A DNA stretch of 64,000 nucleotides, from positions 43,682 through 107,681 of the forward strand of contig NZ_JAKJXE010000017.1 in NCBI RefSeq assembly GCF_021728295.1, in the 5' to 3' direction. Made by a program: the position numbers and the translations under genes. The notes below the pieces were generated by a model that did no database searches, was not told the origin of the DNA, and saw only the letters and a list, made by a program, of their open reading frames with translations. Position 1 is the first letter of the stretch, and each line of letters starts with the position of its first letter. This DNA comes from Pseudomonas petrae. Its GTDB lineage: Bacteria > Pseudomonadota > Gammaproteobacteria > Pseudomonadales > Pseudomonadaceae. Positions 50,007-59,283 of the stretch are shown piece after piece.

Positions 50007-51236
50007 ATGAGTCTGTCTGGCCCTAACCGCAACCCCGCCGACTGCGAACCGACGTATGACGAGATCCAGCAGATCCAGCTCGACCGCTTGCAACGGGTGC
50101 GCAACGAACTGAAAAAGCGCGACTACGCTGCGTGCGTGCTGTTCGACCCGACCCATATGCGTTACGCCACAGGCTCGCGCAACATGCAGGTGTACTCGGC
50201 GCGCAACCCGGCGCGTTACGCCTTCATCCCGGCAGAAGGCCCGGTGGTGGTCTTCGAATTCGGCGGCTGCCTGCACCTGGCCGAACAACTCAATACCGTC
50301 GATGAAGTGCGCCCGGCCAAAGCCATCTCCTATTATTTCTGCGACAGCTTCCTGAATAACGTCACCGCCGAATGGGCCGCCGAAATCGATGAGCTGGTGC
50401 GCAAACACGGTGGCGGCAACAAAAGGATCGCCATCGAAAGCGCAACCTCAGCCGCTGCGTTTGAACTGCAAAAACTCGGTTACCAGATTTTCGACGCCCA
50501 GGAACCCCTGGAGCGCGCGCGCTGCATCAAGGTGCCGAACGAGCTGAAGATGATCCGCGCCAGCCTGCGCGCCACCGAGGCTGGCGTGCGCTTGATGGAA
50601 AGCAAACTGGTGCCGGGCATCAGCGAAAACGAACTGTGGTCGCACCTGCATCAGCACGTGATCGCCACCGACGGCGACTATATCGAAACCCGCCTGCTGT
50701 CCTCCGGACCGCGCACCAATCCATGGTTTCAGGAATGCAGCACCCGGCCCATCGAGGCCGGTGACCTGGTGGCGCTTGATACCGACGTGGTCGGGCGTTT
50801 CGGCTACTACGCCGACTTCTCTCGAACATTTCTCTGTGGCGAACAAGCCGCCACCGCCAAACAACAGGAGCTGTACAAACTGGCCTACGAGCAAGTGCAG
50901 ACCAACATGGAAATGCTCAAGGCCGGCCGCAGCTTCAAGGAGTACGCCGAGCTGGCCTGGCGCATCCCGGACAACTACAAGACCAATCGCTATTTCGCCT
51001 TGGCCCACGGCGTTGGCATGACCGGTGAATACCCGTACGTCGTGCACCGCGAAGATATCGATGCGCTGGGCTACGACGGCGTGTTCGAAGCCGGCATGAC
51101 CATCTGCGTGGAAAGCTACATCGGCCACGATGAGGGCGGCGAAGGCGTCAAGCTCGAAGAGCAGATCTACATCCACGAAAACGGCATCGAACTGCTTTCC
51201 GACTACCCGTTCGATGCACGCCTGATGCCGCGTTGA
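50007..51236 (+). CDS. M24-family metallopeptidase (Xaa-Pro-peptidase-like)
   Basis: The 409-residue protein has the creatinase-like N-terminal domain and the pita-bread M24 domain. All five dinuclear metal ligands are seen: two aspartates in ALDTDVVGRFGYYADFSRTF, His in HGVGMTGEYPY, and two glutamates in CVESYIG and KLEEQIYI. Family members cut Xaa-Pro bonds or hydrolyse creatine-like and ectoine-like substrates, so the substrate could be a C-N bond in a small compound. It lies 56 bases after the oxygenase gene. Confidence 0.9.
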   Translation: MSLSGPNRNPADCEPTYDEIQQIQLDRLQRVRNELKKRDYAACVLFDPTHMRYATGSRNMQVYSARNPARYAFIPAEGPVVVFEFGGCLHLAEQLNTVDEVRPAKAISYYFCDSFLNNVTAEWAAEIDELVRKHGGGNKRIAIESATSAAAFELQKLGYQIFDAQEPLERARCIKVPNELKMIRASLRATEAGVRLMESKLVPGISENELWSHLHQHVIATDGDYIETRLLSSGPRTNPWFQECSTRPIEAGDLVALDTDVVGRFGYYADFSRTFLCGEQAATAKQQELYKLAYEQVQTNMEMLKAGRSFKEYAELAWRIPDNYKTNRYFALAHGVGMTGEYPYVVHREDIDALGYDGVFEAGMTICVESYIGHDEGGEGVKLEEQIYIHENGIELLSDYPFDARLMPR

Positions 51237-51694
51237 GTTGCCCCGGGCGACGCCATCACCTCCTTTGACGCCGCCCGTTTGCACCTTGTTGCTCCCGGAG
51301 CAGGGGGCGTTTTCGGCCACCGCGCAGTGTTTCGTATCTGCGTTTTTATTCATCCGGCGTGTCTAGCTCAAGCAGCAGCCTTCCTTACGGTCAGTAACAT
51401 GCATTTATCGAACGTTTCCACGTTGAATTTATCGTTTGTCGATCGTTGCCCAGATGACAAAACTGCGGACATCTCAAATAAAAACAACATGAGAGCCGCC
51501 CTATGTCCTACCCCGCCTACGTCCTTCTGATTCCGTTGCGCCTTGTTCTGCTGCCGGCTTCACGCCTGTCTTGCCTGCGCCTTCACGGCGCCTGCCACTG
51601 ACAGTTTCGGTTCATCGAAAACCGACCGCGTCTGCCGCTCGCCCTGTTTGCGGCCAGTCGAAAAACGCACTTTTGCACGTTATCGGAGAGGCAT
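51237..51694. other. 458-bp gap before the importer genes
   Basis: A GC-rich hairpin (GGGCGACG near 51244 with CGCCGCCC near 51275) could end the oxygenase-peptidase message. The middle is AT-rich with repeated TTTATCG units near 51415 and 51429 and probably holds a separate promoter for the importer genes. A 32-codon frame at 51503-51601 (MSYPAYVLLIPLRLVLLPAS) has no visible ribosome binding site and is not called a gene. Confidence 0.5.
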
Positions 51695-53329
51695 ATGAAA
51701 GACCTAATGACATTGGACGGCGCCCTGCCGCATCCAGCGGTTAACGATCTGTGTACCCAAGTCAGCAGCGGTGAGATCAACCGTCGCCAATTCCTGCGCA
51801 CCGCAGCACTGCTGGGCATCACCGCCGCCAGCGCCAGCGCCTTCATCGGTTCCGCGCTGCTCGGTAACCCCGCCCACGCCGCCGATGCGGTGACGCCGCG
51901 CCAGGGCGGTAGCGTGCGGTTTGCCTGCGCCATCCAGGAAATCCAGGACCCGATGCTGATCACCTGGATCGAAGCGTCGAACCTGCTGCGCAACTCGCTG
52001 GAGTTCCTGACCTGGGTCGATGCCGACAACATCACTCACCCGTACCTGGCCGAGAGCTGGAGCCCGTCCGAAGACCTGAAAACCTGGACCTTCAACCTGC
52101 GCCAGGACGTGAAGTGGAGCAACGGCGACACCTTCAACGTCGAGGACGTGGGGCACAACATCGAGCGCTGGATCGCCACCGACTCCAAGTCCGTCAACCG
52201 CACCGCGTTCCAGGACGTTACCGCTTTCGAAAAAGTAACCGACTTCCAGTTCCGCCTGGTGCTCAAGCGGCCGATGCTGGCTATCCCGGAAATGCTCAAT
52301 GCCTTTACTTGCGCCATCGTCCACCGCAGCTTCAAGGCCGGTGACGACTGGGCGAAAAATCCACTCGGCACCGGGCCATTCAAGCTGGTCTCTTTTGCCG
52401 TGAACAAACAGGCAACCTTCGCCAAGCGCGCGGATTACTGGCGCAAACCGGCCAACCTCGACGAGTTGCGCTACGTCGACATGGGCACCGACATCTCCAC
52501 CCACCTCGCGGCGTTGCAGGCCGGGCAAGTGGACGTGTTGTACCGGGTCACCGTGGCCGAACTCGACCTGGCCAAACGCTTGCCGGGCGCGCAACTGCTG
52601 ACCTGTAAATCGGCGCAAACCGTCGTCATGCGCATGGCCTGTGACCAGAAACCGTTTGACGACCTGCGGATCCGCAAAGCCGTGGTGCTCTGCGCCGACA
52701 ACGCACAAATGCTCAAGATCGCGTATCGCGGCATGGGAACCCTGGGCGAAGACCATCATGTCGCCCCGTCCCACCCGGAATACATCCCGCTGCCCAAACG
52801 TGCCCGGGATGTGGCTGGCGCCAAGACACTCCTCGCTGAAGCCGGTCATCCGAACGGCATCGACATCGACCTGATCGTCGGCAACACCCAGGGACGCTAC
52901 GAACAGGACTGTGCGCAGATCCTGCAGCAGAACTGCGCCGAGGCCGGCATCCGCATCAACCTCAAGGTTATTCCGGCCACCCAATATTGGCCGATCTGGG
53001 ACAAAGCCGCGTTTAGCCTCACCTACTGGGCGCATCGCCCGTTGGGGGTGATGTCGCTGGAACTGGCCTACCGCAGCGGCGCGGCCTGGAACGAAAGCCA
53101 CTACAGCGACCCGGCCTTCGACGCCGCACTGGATAAAGCCATGGGCATAATCGATCCGAAACAACGAGCCGTGTCCATGCAAAACGTCGAGCAAATCCTC
53201 CAGGACGCCTGCGTGATGGTGCAGCCGTTCTGGGGCGACAAATTCACCGCCGCCAGTAAGAAAGTTCAGGGATTCAAGGTTCACCCTTCGGACTTCTACC
53301 CAATGGATGAAGTCTGGTTGAGCGCCTGA
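51695..53329 (+). CDS. TAT-exported substrate-binding protein (SBP_bac_5)
   Basis: The 544-residue family 5 binding protein has a twin-arginine signal (NRRQFLRTAALLGITAASAS, cleavage near AHAA at residue 63), so it is probably folded before export, unlike the Sec-type protein at 16156. Motifs: WSPSEDLKTWTFNLRQDVKW, and KPFDDLRIRKAVVLCADNAQ. It supplies the two permeases downstream. The ligand is likely a modified amino acid or peptide given the oxygenase and M24 genes. Confidence 0.92.
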   Translation: MKDLMTLDGALPHPAVNDLCTQVSSGEINRRQFLRTAALLGITAASASAFIGSALLGNPAHAADAVTPRQGGSVRFACAIQEIQDPMLITWIEASNLLRNSLEFLTWVDADNITHPYLAESWSPSEDLKTWTFNLRQDVKWSNGDTFNVEDVGHNIERWIATDSKSVNRTAFQDVTAFEKVTDFQFRLVLKRPMLAIPEMLNAFTCAIVHRSFKAGDDWAKNPLGTGPFKLVSFAVNKQATFAKRADYWRKPANLDELRYVDMGTDISTHLAALQAGQVDVLYRVTVAELDLAKRLPGAQLLTCKSAQTVVMRMACDQKPFDDLRIRKAVVLCADNAQMLKIAYRGMGTLGEDHHVAPSHPEYIPLPKRARDVAGAKTLLAEAGHPNGIDIDLIVGNTQGRYEQDCAQILQQNCAEAGIRINLKVIPATQYWPIWDKAAFSLTYWAHRPLGVMSLELAYRSGAAWNESHYSDPAFDAALDKAMGIIDPKQRAVSMQNVEQILQDACVMVQPFWGDKFTAASKKVQGFKVHPSDFYPMDEVWLSA

Positions 53330-53406
53330 TTCAAGCGCCGGAAAAACGAGCTCACCCACCTCGGTGCGGCGGGCCGCCATCCCTTGATTAGCCGGAGCGT
53401 GCGAGC

Positions 53407-54360
53407 ATGGCTGAATTTCTATTGCGCAAGTTATTGGCGCTGGCGGCGACCTTGCTGTCAGTGTCGGCGATCGTGTTCCTGGCCCTGGAACTGAACATCG
53501 AGGACGTAGCGATCAACGTCCTGGGCCCCTACTCCGCCGCGGACCAACGCGCCGCGTGGCTGGTGGAGCACGGTTACAACCAGCCTTTCGTGTGGCGTTA
53601 CCTGGTGTGGCTGAAAGATTTTGTCAGCGGCGAATGGGGCACTTCGGTGCATTTTCGTGAGCCAGTGATCAACCTGCTGCTGCCAACGCTGTGGCAAACC
53701 CTGATCCTCGCCGGCCTGGCCTTGACGGTGATGGTGCCGGTGGCGTTGACGCTCGGCATTCTGGCAGGTATTCGTCAGGGCTCGGCGGTGGATCGACTGG
53801 TGTCGTTTCTGTCGATTGTCACCACCTCGATCCCGGACTTCGCCAGCGCGGTTTTTGTCTCGGCGATCTTCGTGTTCTGGCTCAACTGGCTGCCGGGTGT
53901 GAGCAGCATGAGCGACGGATTCAATCCCGTGGAACTGGCGCTGCCGCTAATGGTGCTGTGCCTGTTCGGCATCGGTTATCTGGCGCGTATCACTCGGGCC
54001 TCGATGGTCGAAGTGATGCAGGCTCCGTACATCCGCACCGCCCGCCTCAAAGGCGCGTCGACCTCACGCATCGTGTTGCGCCATGCCCTGCGCAATGTGC
54101 TGATCGCGCCAATCACCGTGATCATGTTGTACATCCCGTGGCTGCTGTCGAACGTGATCGTGGTCGAGGTGTTCTTCGCCTACAAAGGGTTTGGCTCATT
54201 GCTCTACACCGCGTCGTTGAACCATGACGTCTACCTGATCGAAGCCTGCGCGATGATCAGCGGCATCGTCGTCGGCGCGACTAAAATCTTCTCGGACCTG
54301 GCCTACACCTGGCTCAACCCGCGCATCACCCTGCGCAGTCTTGGCGGAGGTGGGCAATGA
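53407..54360 (+). CDS. Dpp/Opp-type ABC permease (DppB-like), second importer
   Basis: The 317-residue inner-membrane permease has the DppB-type N-terminus (LLRKLLALAATLLSVSAIVF), the periplasmic GYNQPFVWRYLVWLKDFVSG loop, and an ATPase-contact loop (RTARLKGASTSRIVLRHALR). Its end overlaps the next permease by four bases. It forms the channel with that partner. Confidence 0.93.
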   Translation: MAEFLLRKLLALAATLLSVSAIVFLALELNIEDVAINVLGPYSAADQRAAWLVEHGYNQPFVWRYLVWLKDFVSGEWGTSVHFREPVINLLLPTLWQTLILAGLALTVMVPVALTLGILAGIRQGSAVDRLVSFLSIVTTSIPDFASAVFVSAIFVFWLNWLPGVSSMSDGFNPVELALPLMVLCLFGIGYLARITRASMVEVMQAPYIRTARLKGASTSRIVLRHALRNVLIAPITVIMLYIPWLLSNVIVVEVFFAYKGFGSLLYTASLNHDVYLIEACAMISGIVVGATKIFSDLAYTWLNPRITLRSLGGGGQ

Positions 54361-55193
54361 ACGTCCTCAACGCATTCAAACATCCCTTGGCGTTCCTCGG
54401 TTTGCTACTCGTCGGCGGCTGGGTGCTGATGGCGCTTTTCGCGCCGTGGCTGGCACCTCATGACCCTCTCGAAAGCTTCACCCCGCTGCTGACGCCGATG
54501 ACTCCGGACGGCAATGGCATGAGATTCCTGCTGGGCACCGATATGATCGGTCGGGACATTCTCTCGCGGCTGGTCTGGGGCACGCGGACCGTGTTGTTCT
54601 GGTCGATCCTCGCGACCTTGACCGCCTTTGCCGTGGGCATTGCCATGGGCCTGTGCGCCGGTTACTTCAACGGCTGGGTCGACGGATTGCTTTCCTATCT
54701 CGCCGACACCGTGCTGTCGTTTCCGGTGCTGGTGCTGTACATCGTGATTATCATCGCCCTCGGCGCCTCGGCACTGAACATCCTGATTGCGGTGACCTTC
54801 ACTAGCGCCCCGGCGATCTTCCGGATCATGCGCGCGCTGACCATCGACATTCGTTCCCGGGACTACGTGCTCAGCGCGATCACCCAGGGCGAAGGGTCGT
54901 TGCGAATCATGCTGATGGAAATCCTTCCCAACTGTGGCGGCCCGCTGATCGTGGATTTCTGCCTGCGCATCGGCTACACCGCGATCATGATCGGCGCCCT
55001 CGGTTTCCTCGGCCTCGGCCTTCCACCGCCGACCCCGGACTGGGGCAGCATGATCAACGAAGGCCGCAGCATGGCCATCGCTTTCCCGCACCTGGTTATC
55101 TTCCCGTGCATTGCCATCTCCACCCTGATGCTGGGCCTGAGCCTGTTGGCGGACGGTCTGGACGAACACGCCCAGAACGGCGCAAGGAGTTGA
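54357..55193 (+). CDS. Dpp/Opp-type ABC permease (DppC-like), second importer
   Basis: A 278-residue permease with N-terminal helix LAFLGLLLVGGWVLMALFAP, the OppC motif LGTDMIGRDILSRLVWGTRT, and the ATPase-contact loop (AITQGEGSLRIMLMEILPNC). Coupled to the DppB-like gene by an ATGA overlap and followed two bases later by the ATPase gene. Its ATPase-contact loop has an unusual Glu-Gly pair (QGEGS) compared with the more common LGAS. Confidence 0.92.
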   Translation: MNVLNAFKHPLAFLGLLLVGGWVLMALFAPWLAPHDPLESFTPLLTPMTPDGNGMRFLLGTDMIGRDILSRLVWGTRTVLFWSILATLTAFAVGIAMGLCAGYFNGWVDGLLSYLADTVLSFPVLVLYIVIIIALGASALNILIAVTFTSAPAIFRIMRALTIDIRSRDYVLSAITQGEGSLRIMLMEILPNCGGPLIVDFCLRIGYTAIMIGALGFLGLGLPPPTPDWGSMINEGRSMAIAFPHLVIFPCIAISTLMLGLSLLADGLDEHAQNGARS

Positions 55194-55195
55194 GC

Positions 55196-56854
55196 ATGAG
55201 TCAACTGGAGAACGTGCAACAGGTGCTACGCGTGGAGAACCTCTCCATCGAACTGCCTCCCGGCGCCGACCGCAGCCACGCGATAAAAAGCATCAGCTTC
55301 GACGTGCGCAAGGGCGAAATCCTGTGTGTGATCGGCGAGTCGGGCTCCGGCAAATCGGTGCTCTCGGCGGCGATCATGGGCGACTACGCCAAGGGGTTGC
55401 GCCACACAGAAGGCGTGATTGACTTCCTCGGCGACGACATCTGTCGCATGGACGACAACGCCCTGCGCCAGTTGCGTGGCAACCGCATCACAATGATTTT
55501 CCAGGAGCCGATGGCAGCGCTGAATCCGGCGATTCGTATTGGTCAGCAGGTCGAGGAAATCTTCGACATTCACGCGCCGCACATGCCCGCCACAGAGCGC
55601 CGCGAACGCATGCTCGCCCTCCTGGATTCCACCCAACTGCCCGATCCGCCACGGATCGCCAACAGCTTCCCGCATCAACTCTCCGGCGGCCAATGCCAAC
55701 GGGTGGTGATTGCGATGGCGCTGGCGATGAACCCGGATCTGCTGATTGCCGACGAACCGACAACGGCACTGGATGTGACCACACAGGCCCAAGTGCTGAA
55801 ACTGGTCCGCGACCTGCGCGGTCGTGGTCAGCACGGCATCCTGTTCATCACCCACGACTTCGGCGTGGTAGCGGAAATCGCCGACCGTATCGCGGTAATG
55901 GAGGGCGGCGTGCTGGTGGAAATCGGTGAGCGCGATCAAGTGTTGAATGCGCCGAAGCACCCGTACACCCGCAAGCTGATTGCCGCCGTGCCGGCGCTTC
56001 ATCCCGAGTTGCACGTCCCCTGCGCCGACGGTGAGTTGGCGTTGCGCATCGAGCACCTGACCAAAACCTACAACGTCGGTGGCAGGTTGATCCCGGCGCT
56101 CAAGGATGTCTCGCTGCAACTGCCACGGGGCAAGACGCTGGCGATTGTTGGCGAGTCTGGCTCGGGCAAAAGTACGTTGGTGAAAGCGGCGATCAGGCTG
56201 GTGGAAAGCGACAGCGGCCACGTCTGGGTCGGTGACACGGATTTTCTCGCGTTGCGCGGCTCTGCGCTGGCGGCCAATCGGCGGCGGATTCAAATGATTT
56301 TCCAGGACCCGTATGGCTCGCTCAATCCACGCCACCGAGTCGGCGACATCATCGCCCGCGCGGCGCAATTGCGCGGGTTGTCGTCCAGGGATGCATGGAC
56401 CGAGGCCGGTGATTTGCTGGAACAGGTCGGGCTCAAACGTGACGCCCTCAAGCGCAAGCCTCGGCAGTTCTCCGGCGGTCAGCGCCAGCGCATCGGCATC
56501 GCCCGGGCCCTGGCGATGCGCCCGGAAGTGTTGATCGCCGATGAAAGCGTCTCGGCACTGGATGTCTCGGTGCAAAAGCAGGTGCTGGAACTGCTCGCTG
56601 AACTGCAACAGCGCCTCAGCCTGAGCATTTTGTTCATCACCCACGACCTGCGCGTGGCGGCGCAGATCAGCGACTACATCGCGGTGATGCGTCAGGGCGA
56701 AGTGGTGGAATACGGCACGGCGGAACAGGTGCTCTTGCGTCCGCAAAACACCTACACCCAGACCTTGCTGGCAGCGGCACCCGGCGCGTCGGCTATCCCG
56801 GTGGTGCCTGCCGCCGAACCCACGCTGAGGCTGATCAGACCACAAGCCCACTGA
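55196..56854 (+). CDS. Fused two-domain ABC ATPase, second importer
   Basis: The 552-residue protein has two ATPase domains with Walker A GESGSGKS in each, signatures LSGGQCQR and FSGGQRQR, and Walker B LIADEPTTALD and LIADESVSALD. The start at 55196 (MSQLENVQQVLRVENLSI) follows an AAGGAG site; the longer frame upstream overlaps the permease. Like the ATPase at 18796, it is a DppD-DppF fusion, and the two fused ATPases in this window are paralogues serving different importers. Confidence 0.94.
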   Translation: MSQLENVQQVLRVENLSIELPPGADRSHAIKSISFDVRKGEILCVIGESGSGKSVLSAAIMGDYAKGLRHTEGVIDFLGDDICRMDDNALRQLRGNRITMIFQEPMAALNPAIRIGQQVEEIFDIHAPHMPATERRERMLALLDSTQLPDPPRIANSFPHQLSGGQCQRVVIAMALAMNPDLLIADEPTTALDVTTQAQVLKLVRDLRGRGQHGILFITHDFGVVAEIADRIAVMEGGVLVEIGERDQVLNAPKHPYTRKLIAAVPALHPELHVPCADGELALRIEHLTKTYNVGGRLIPALKDVSLQLPRGKTLAIVGESGSGKSTLVKAAIRLVESDSGHVWVGDTDFLALRGSALAANRRRIQMIFQDPYGSLNPRHRVGDIIARAAQLRGLSSRDAWTEAGDLLEQVGLKRDALKRKPRQFSGGQRQRIGIARALAMRPEVLIADESVSALDVSVQKQVLELLAELQQRLSLSILFITHDLRVAAQISDYIAVMRQGEVVEYGTAEQVLLRPQNTYTQTLLAAAPGASAIPVVPAAEPTLRLIRPQAH

Positions 56855-56934
56855 GTCAATAACCCTCTCACCCAGTCGCAGCGTTCGCTGCGGCATGGGT
56901 TGCTGTTGCCAACGATAACTAAAAAATCAGGAGC

Positions 56935-58122
56935 ATGACTGTGCGCACCAACACCCCGATTGCAGCCCGTTCCATCGTTCTCATTCCGCTGCTCGGCGCC
57001 TTCGCGGCGCCAGCCATGGCGGTGCAGGTCACCGATAACCTCGACCTCGGCGGCGCCGTCCGGGCGCGTTGGGACTATGATCCGGACCGAGACATCCAGA
57101 AGTTTGGCCTGGACACGGTGTTCCTCAGCGCCAAGTACAACTCCGACACCTGGATCGGCGAGGCCCAATACCGCTTCTACGGACGTTCCTATCCTTACCA
57201 GTACACCAAGAACTACGGCGATATTCAGTTCGCCAAGTTCGCCTGGGTCGGCTACAAGTTCAATCCCGACCAGCAAGTGCAGGTGGGCCTGAATACAGTG
57301 CCGTTCGGTTTGCAGCCGTACTTCGGCAGCACCTTTTACGAAACCCTGGGCAACGTCATCGGCCTGGAAGATGTGCAACAAATCGGCGCCAAGTACATCC
57401 AGCAAAGTGGCGACTGGAACATCCAGGCCGGCTACTACCTGCGCCCGGCGTGGCAAGGCAAAGGCACCAGCAAAGGGGTGACTTACTCCAGCGTGGTGTC
57501 CGGGGCCGACAGTTACGTGGGCGATGGCAGCGACAACCAGGAACGCAACACTGTGGTGGTGCGGGTGGCCAAAGCCCTGGACCTGGGGGGGTGGAAGTCC
57601 GAAATAGGGATCTCCGGCCTGACCTCGACTCTGGAAAACAAGGACACCGACAACGACGGCCGCCGCAACGCCGTGGCCGTGCACTACCTCGGCAAGAACG
57701 GCCCATGGGGCGTGCAACTGCAAGCGGCGCGGCAACAGATGTCGCCGCGCAATCCCGGCAGCGATGAAGTGGTCACACTCGGCGGGTACGACGGCACCTA
57801 CAACGTCGCCAGTCGAGGCAATTTGTACGTCGCCGACCTGAGCTACGACGTCGCCGGTAAATACCTGTTCGATCAGATAAGCGGTGTGAAGCTATACGCC
57901 AACTACAGCGCCTTCGATAAATCCGCCGACGCGTTCAAGACGTCGCAGCGGTTGATCCTGGGGACCTCGTTTTCCTTCAGCAAACTGTGGATCGCGACGG
58001 AATGGTTGTACGGCAAAAATGATCCGTACATTGGGGGCAGCAGCTACACCCAGAGCCTGGGGGCCGGGGGCACTGACCACTGGGAAAACCAGCTGTACAT
58101 GAACATTGGGTATTACTTCTGA
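56935..58122 (+). CDS. Outer-membrane beta-barrel porin
   Basis: A 395-residue protein with a signal peptide (ends near PAMA at residue 29), strongly alternating polar/apolar beta strands, and a C-terminal phenylalanine (NIGYYF), the barrel-assembly signal. It contains aromatic girdle-rich strands such as EAQYRFYGRSYPYQY. It is not OprD by sequence pattern, and no carbohydrate-porin motif was recognised with confidence. It closes the importer operon, so it probably admits the importer's substrate through the outer membrane. Confidence 0.86.
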   Translation: MTVRTNTPIAARSIVLIPLLGAFAAPAMAVQVTDNLDLGGAVRARWDYDPDRDIQKFGLDTVFLSAKYNSDTWIGEAQYRFYGRSYPYQYTKNYGDIQFAKFAWVGYKFNPDQQVQVGLNTVPFGLQPYFGSTFYETLGNVIGLEDVQQIGAKYIQQSGDWNIQAGYYLRPAWQGKGTSKGVTYSSVVSGADSYVGDGSDNQERNTVVVRVAKALDLGGWKSEIGISGLTSTLENKDTDNDGRRNAVAVHYLGKNGPWGVQLQAARQQMSPRNPGSDEVVTLGGYDGTYNVASRGNLYVADLSYDVAGKYLFDQISGVKLYANYSAFDKSADAFKTSQRLILGTSFSFSKLWIATEWLYGKNDPYIGGSSYTQSLGAGGTDHWENQLYMNIGYYF

Positions 58123-58152
58123 CCCAGGTGCTTTGTTGCCCTTGAAGGCGCC

Positions 58153-58221
58153 TTCGCCAGCAGGTTCGTCTCCACACCACAGGTTTGGCGCATAACGTGT
58201 GGGAGTGAGCCTGCTGGCGAA
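58153..58221. repeat. Inverted REP-type pair (TTCGCCAGCAGG ... TGGGAGTGAGCC)
   Basis: TTCGCCAGCAGG at 58153-58164 extends to 58176 and is matched, in reverse complement, by TGTGGGAGTGAGCCTGCTGG and the following CGAA at 58198-58221. The two arms agree at most positions and carry the GTGGGAG...CTGCTGGCGAA core frequent between Pseudomonas genes. Probably also ends the porin transcript. Confidence 0.75.
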
Positions 58222-58349
58222 TAACAGACAGAACACTTGCATCAGCCCATCACTGATGGAGTCACACACGCACCAACCAATATCCACCAAAAACAATAAA
58301 TCTGCCCACGCATTTAATGCGTAGAAGGCCGTTTCGGAGTCACCCTTTC

Positions 58350-59225
58350 ATGCGTCAACTGCCCCCGCTCAACATGCTGCGCGTCTTTGAAGAAGTCGCG
58401 CGGCATCGCAGTTTCAGCCAGGCGGCTTTGGGTCTGAACGTCACCCAAGGCGCGGTCAGCCGTCAGATCAAGCAGCTCGAAGACTATCTCGGCGTGGCGC
58501 TGTTTATCCGCACACCCCAAGGCCTGTCGCTGACCCAGACCGGCCTCGCCCTCTCCCCTCAATTGAGCGATGCCTTCGACCACGTCGAACGTGCTTTGCA
58601 AGCGGTGCGCGTGCCCAACCTGCGCCAACGCCTGCGCATCGTTGCGCCACCCACCTGGGCGACCCGCTGGTTGTCGGCGCATTTGCGCGCGTTCTGCCAA
58701 CGCTACCCGGACATCAGCCTCAGCGTGACCCACCAGAACGGCAACGACAGCCTCGCGGAAACCGACTGCCACATCCGCTTCGGCCTTGAGGCGGCCAACC
58801 ATTGCAGCAGTCAGTTGCTGGTGATGGAGCGGCACATGGCAGTGGCCAGCCCGGATTTGTTCGTCAATGGCCAGCCGCCGGATCTGCGGCAGTTTCCGCT
58901 ATTGCACATCCTGCACGATGGCAAACGCTTGAAGGTGTGGGAGAACTGGTTGGCGGTGATGGGCCGCGAGGATGTCGATGCCGCGCAAGGGCTCGAATTC
59001 AGCACGCTGGACCAGGTGATCCACACGGCGCTGGCGGGGGGTGGGTTGGCGGTGATTGACCGGCAAATGATTGAAAAGGAACTGGCAAATGGCAGCCTGC
59101 AGCCGATCACACCGGTGGAAGTGCTTGGGCCTTATGGGTATTGGCTGGATGTGGCGAATGATAAGCAGGGGTTGTCGAAGGTGCGGTTGTTTACGCAGTG
59201 GTTGGGGTTGGTGAGTAATCCTTGA
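58350..59225 (+). CDS. LysR-family (GcvA-like) regulator
   Basis: A 291-residue LysR regulator. The start at 58350 (MRQLPPLNMLRVFEEVARHR) fits the family; a frame beginning 33 bases earlier is rejected. Helix-turn-helix: FSQAALGLNVTQGAVSRQIK. It converges with the MFS gene at 59284-60648 (58 bases between stops). It may control either the importer-porin operon upstream or the fae-aldehyde-reductase operon opposite. Confidence 0.9.
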   Translation: MRQLPPLNMLRVFEEVARHRSFSQAALGLNVTQGAVSRQIKQLEDYLGVALFIRTPQGLSLTQTGLALSPQLSDAFDHVERALQAVRVPNLRQRLRIVAPPTWATRWLSAHLRAFCQRYPDISLSVTHQNGNDSLAETDCHIRFGLEAANHCSSQLLVMERHMAVASPDLFVNGQPPDLRQFPLLHILHDGKRLKVWENWLAVMGREDVDAAQGLEFSTLDQVIHTALAGGGLAVIDRQMIEKELANGSLQPITPVEVLGPYGYWLDVANDKQGLSKVRLFTQWLGLVSNP

Positions 59226-59283
59226 ACCATCGATATACCAATGTGGAAGCAAAACCGCCCCCACATTGGAACGGTAGTGGGTT

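Noticed and set aside
51503..51601. 32-codon leader-peptide-like frame before the importer
   Set aside because: No ribosome binding site, no attenuator structure next to it, and composition like random sequence.
51704..53380. 558-codon open frame antisense to the TAT binding protein
   Set aside because: Shadow of a GC-rich coding frame; no family motif, and the sense frame has a TAT signal and clear SBP_bac_5 motifs.
55226..56896. 556-codon open frame antisense to the second fused ATPase
   Set aside because: Low-complexity His/Arg/Gln-rich shadow; the sense strand carries both Walker and signature motifs.
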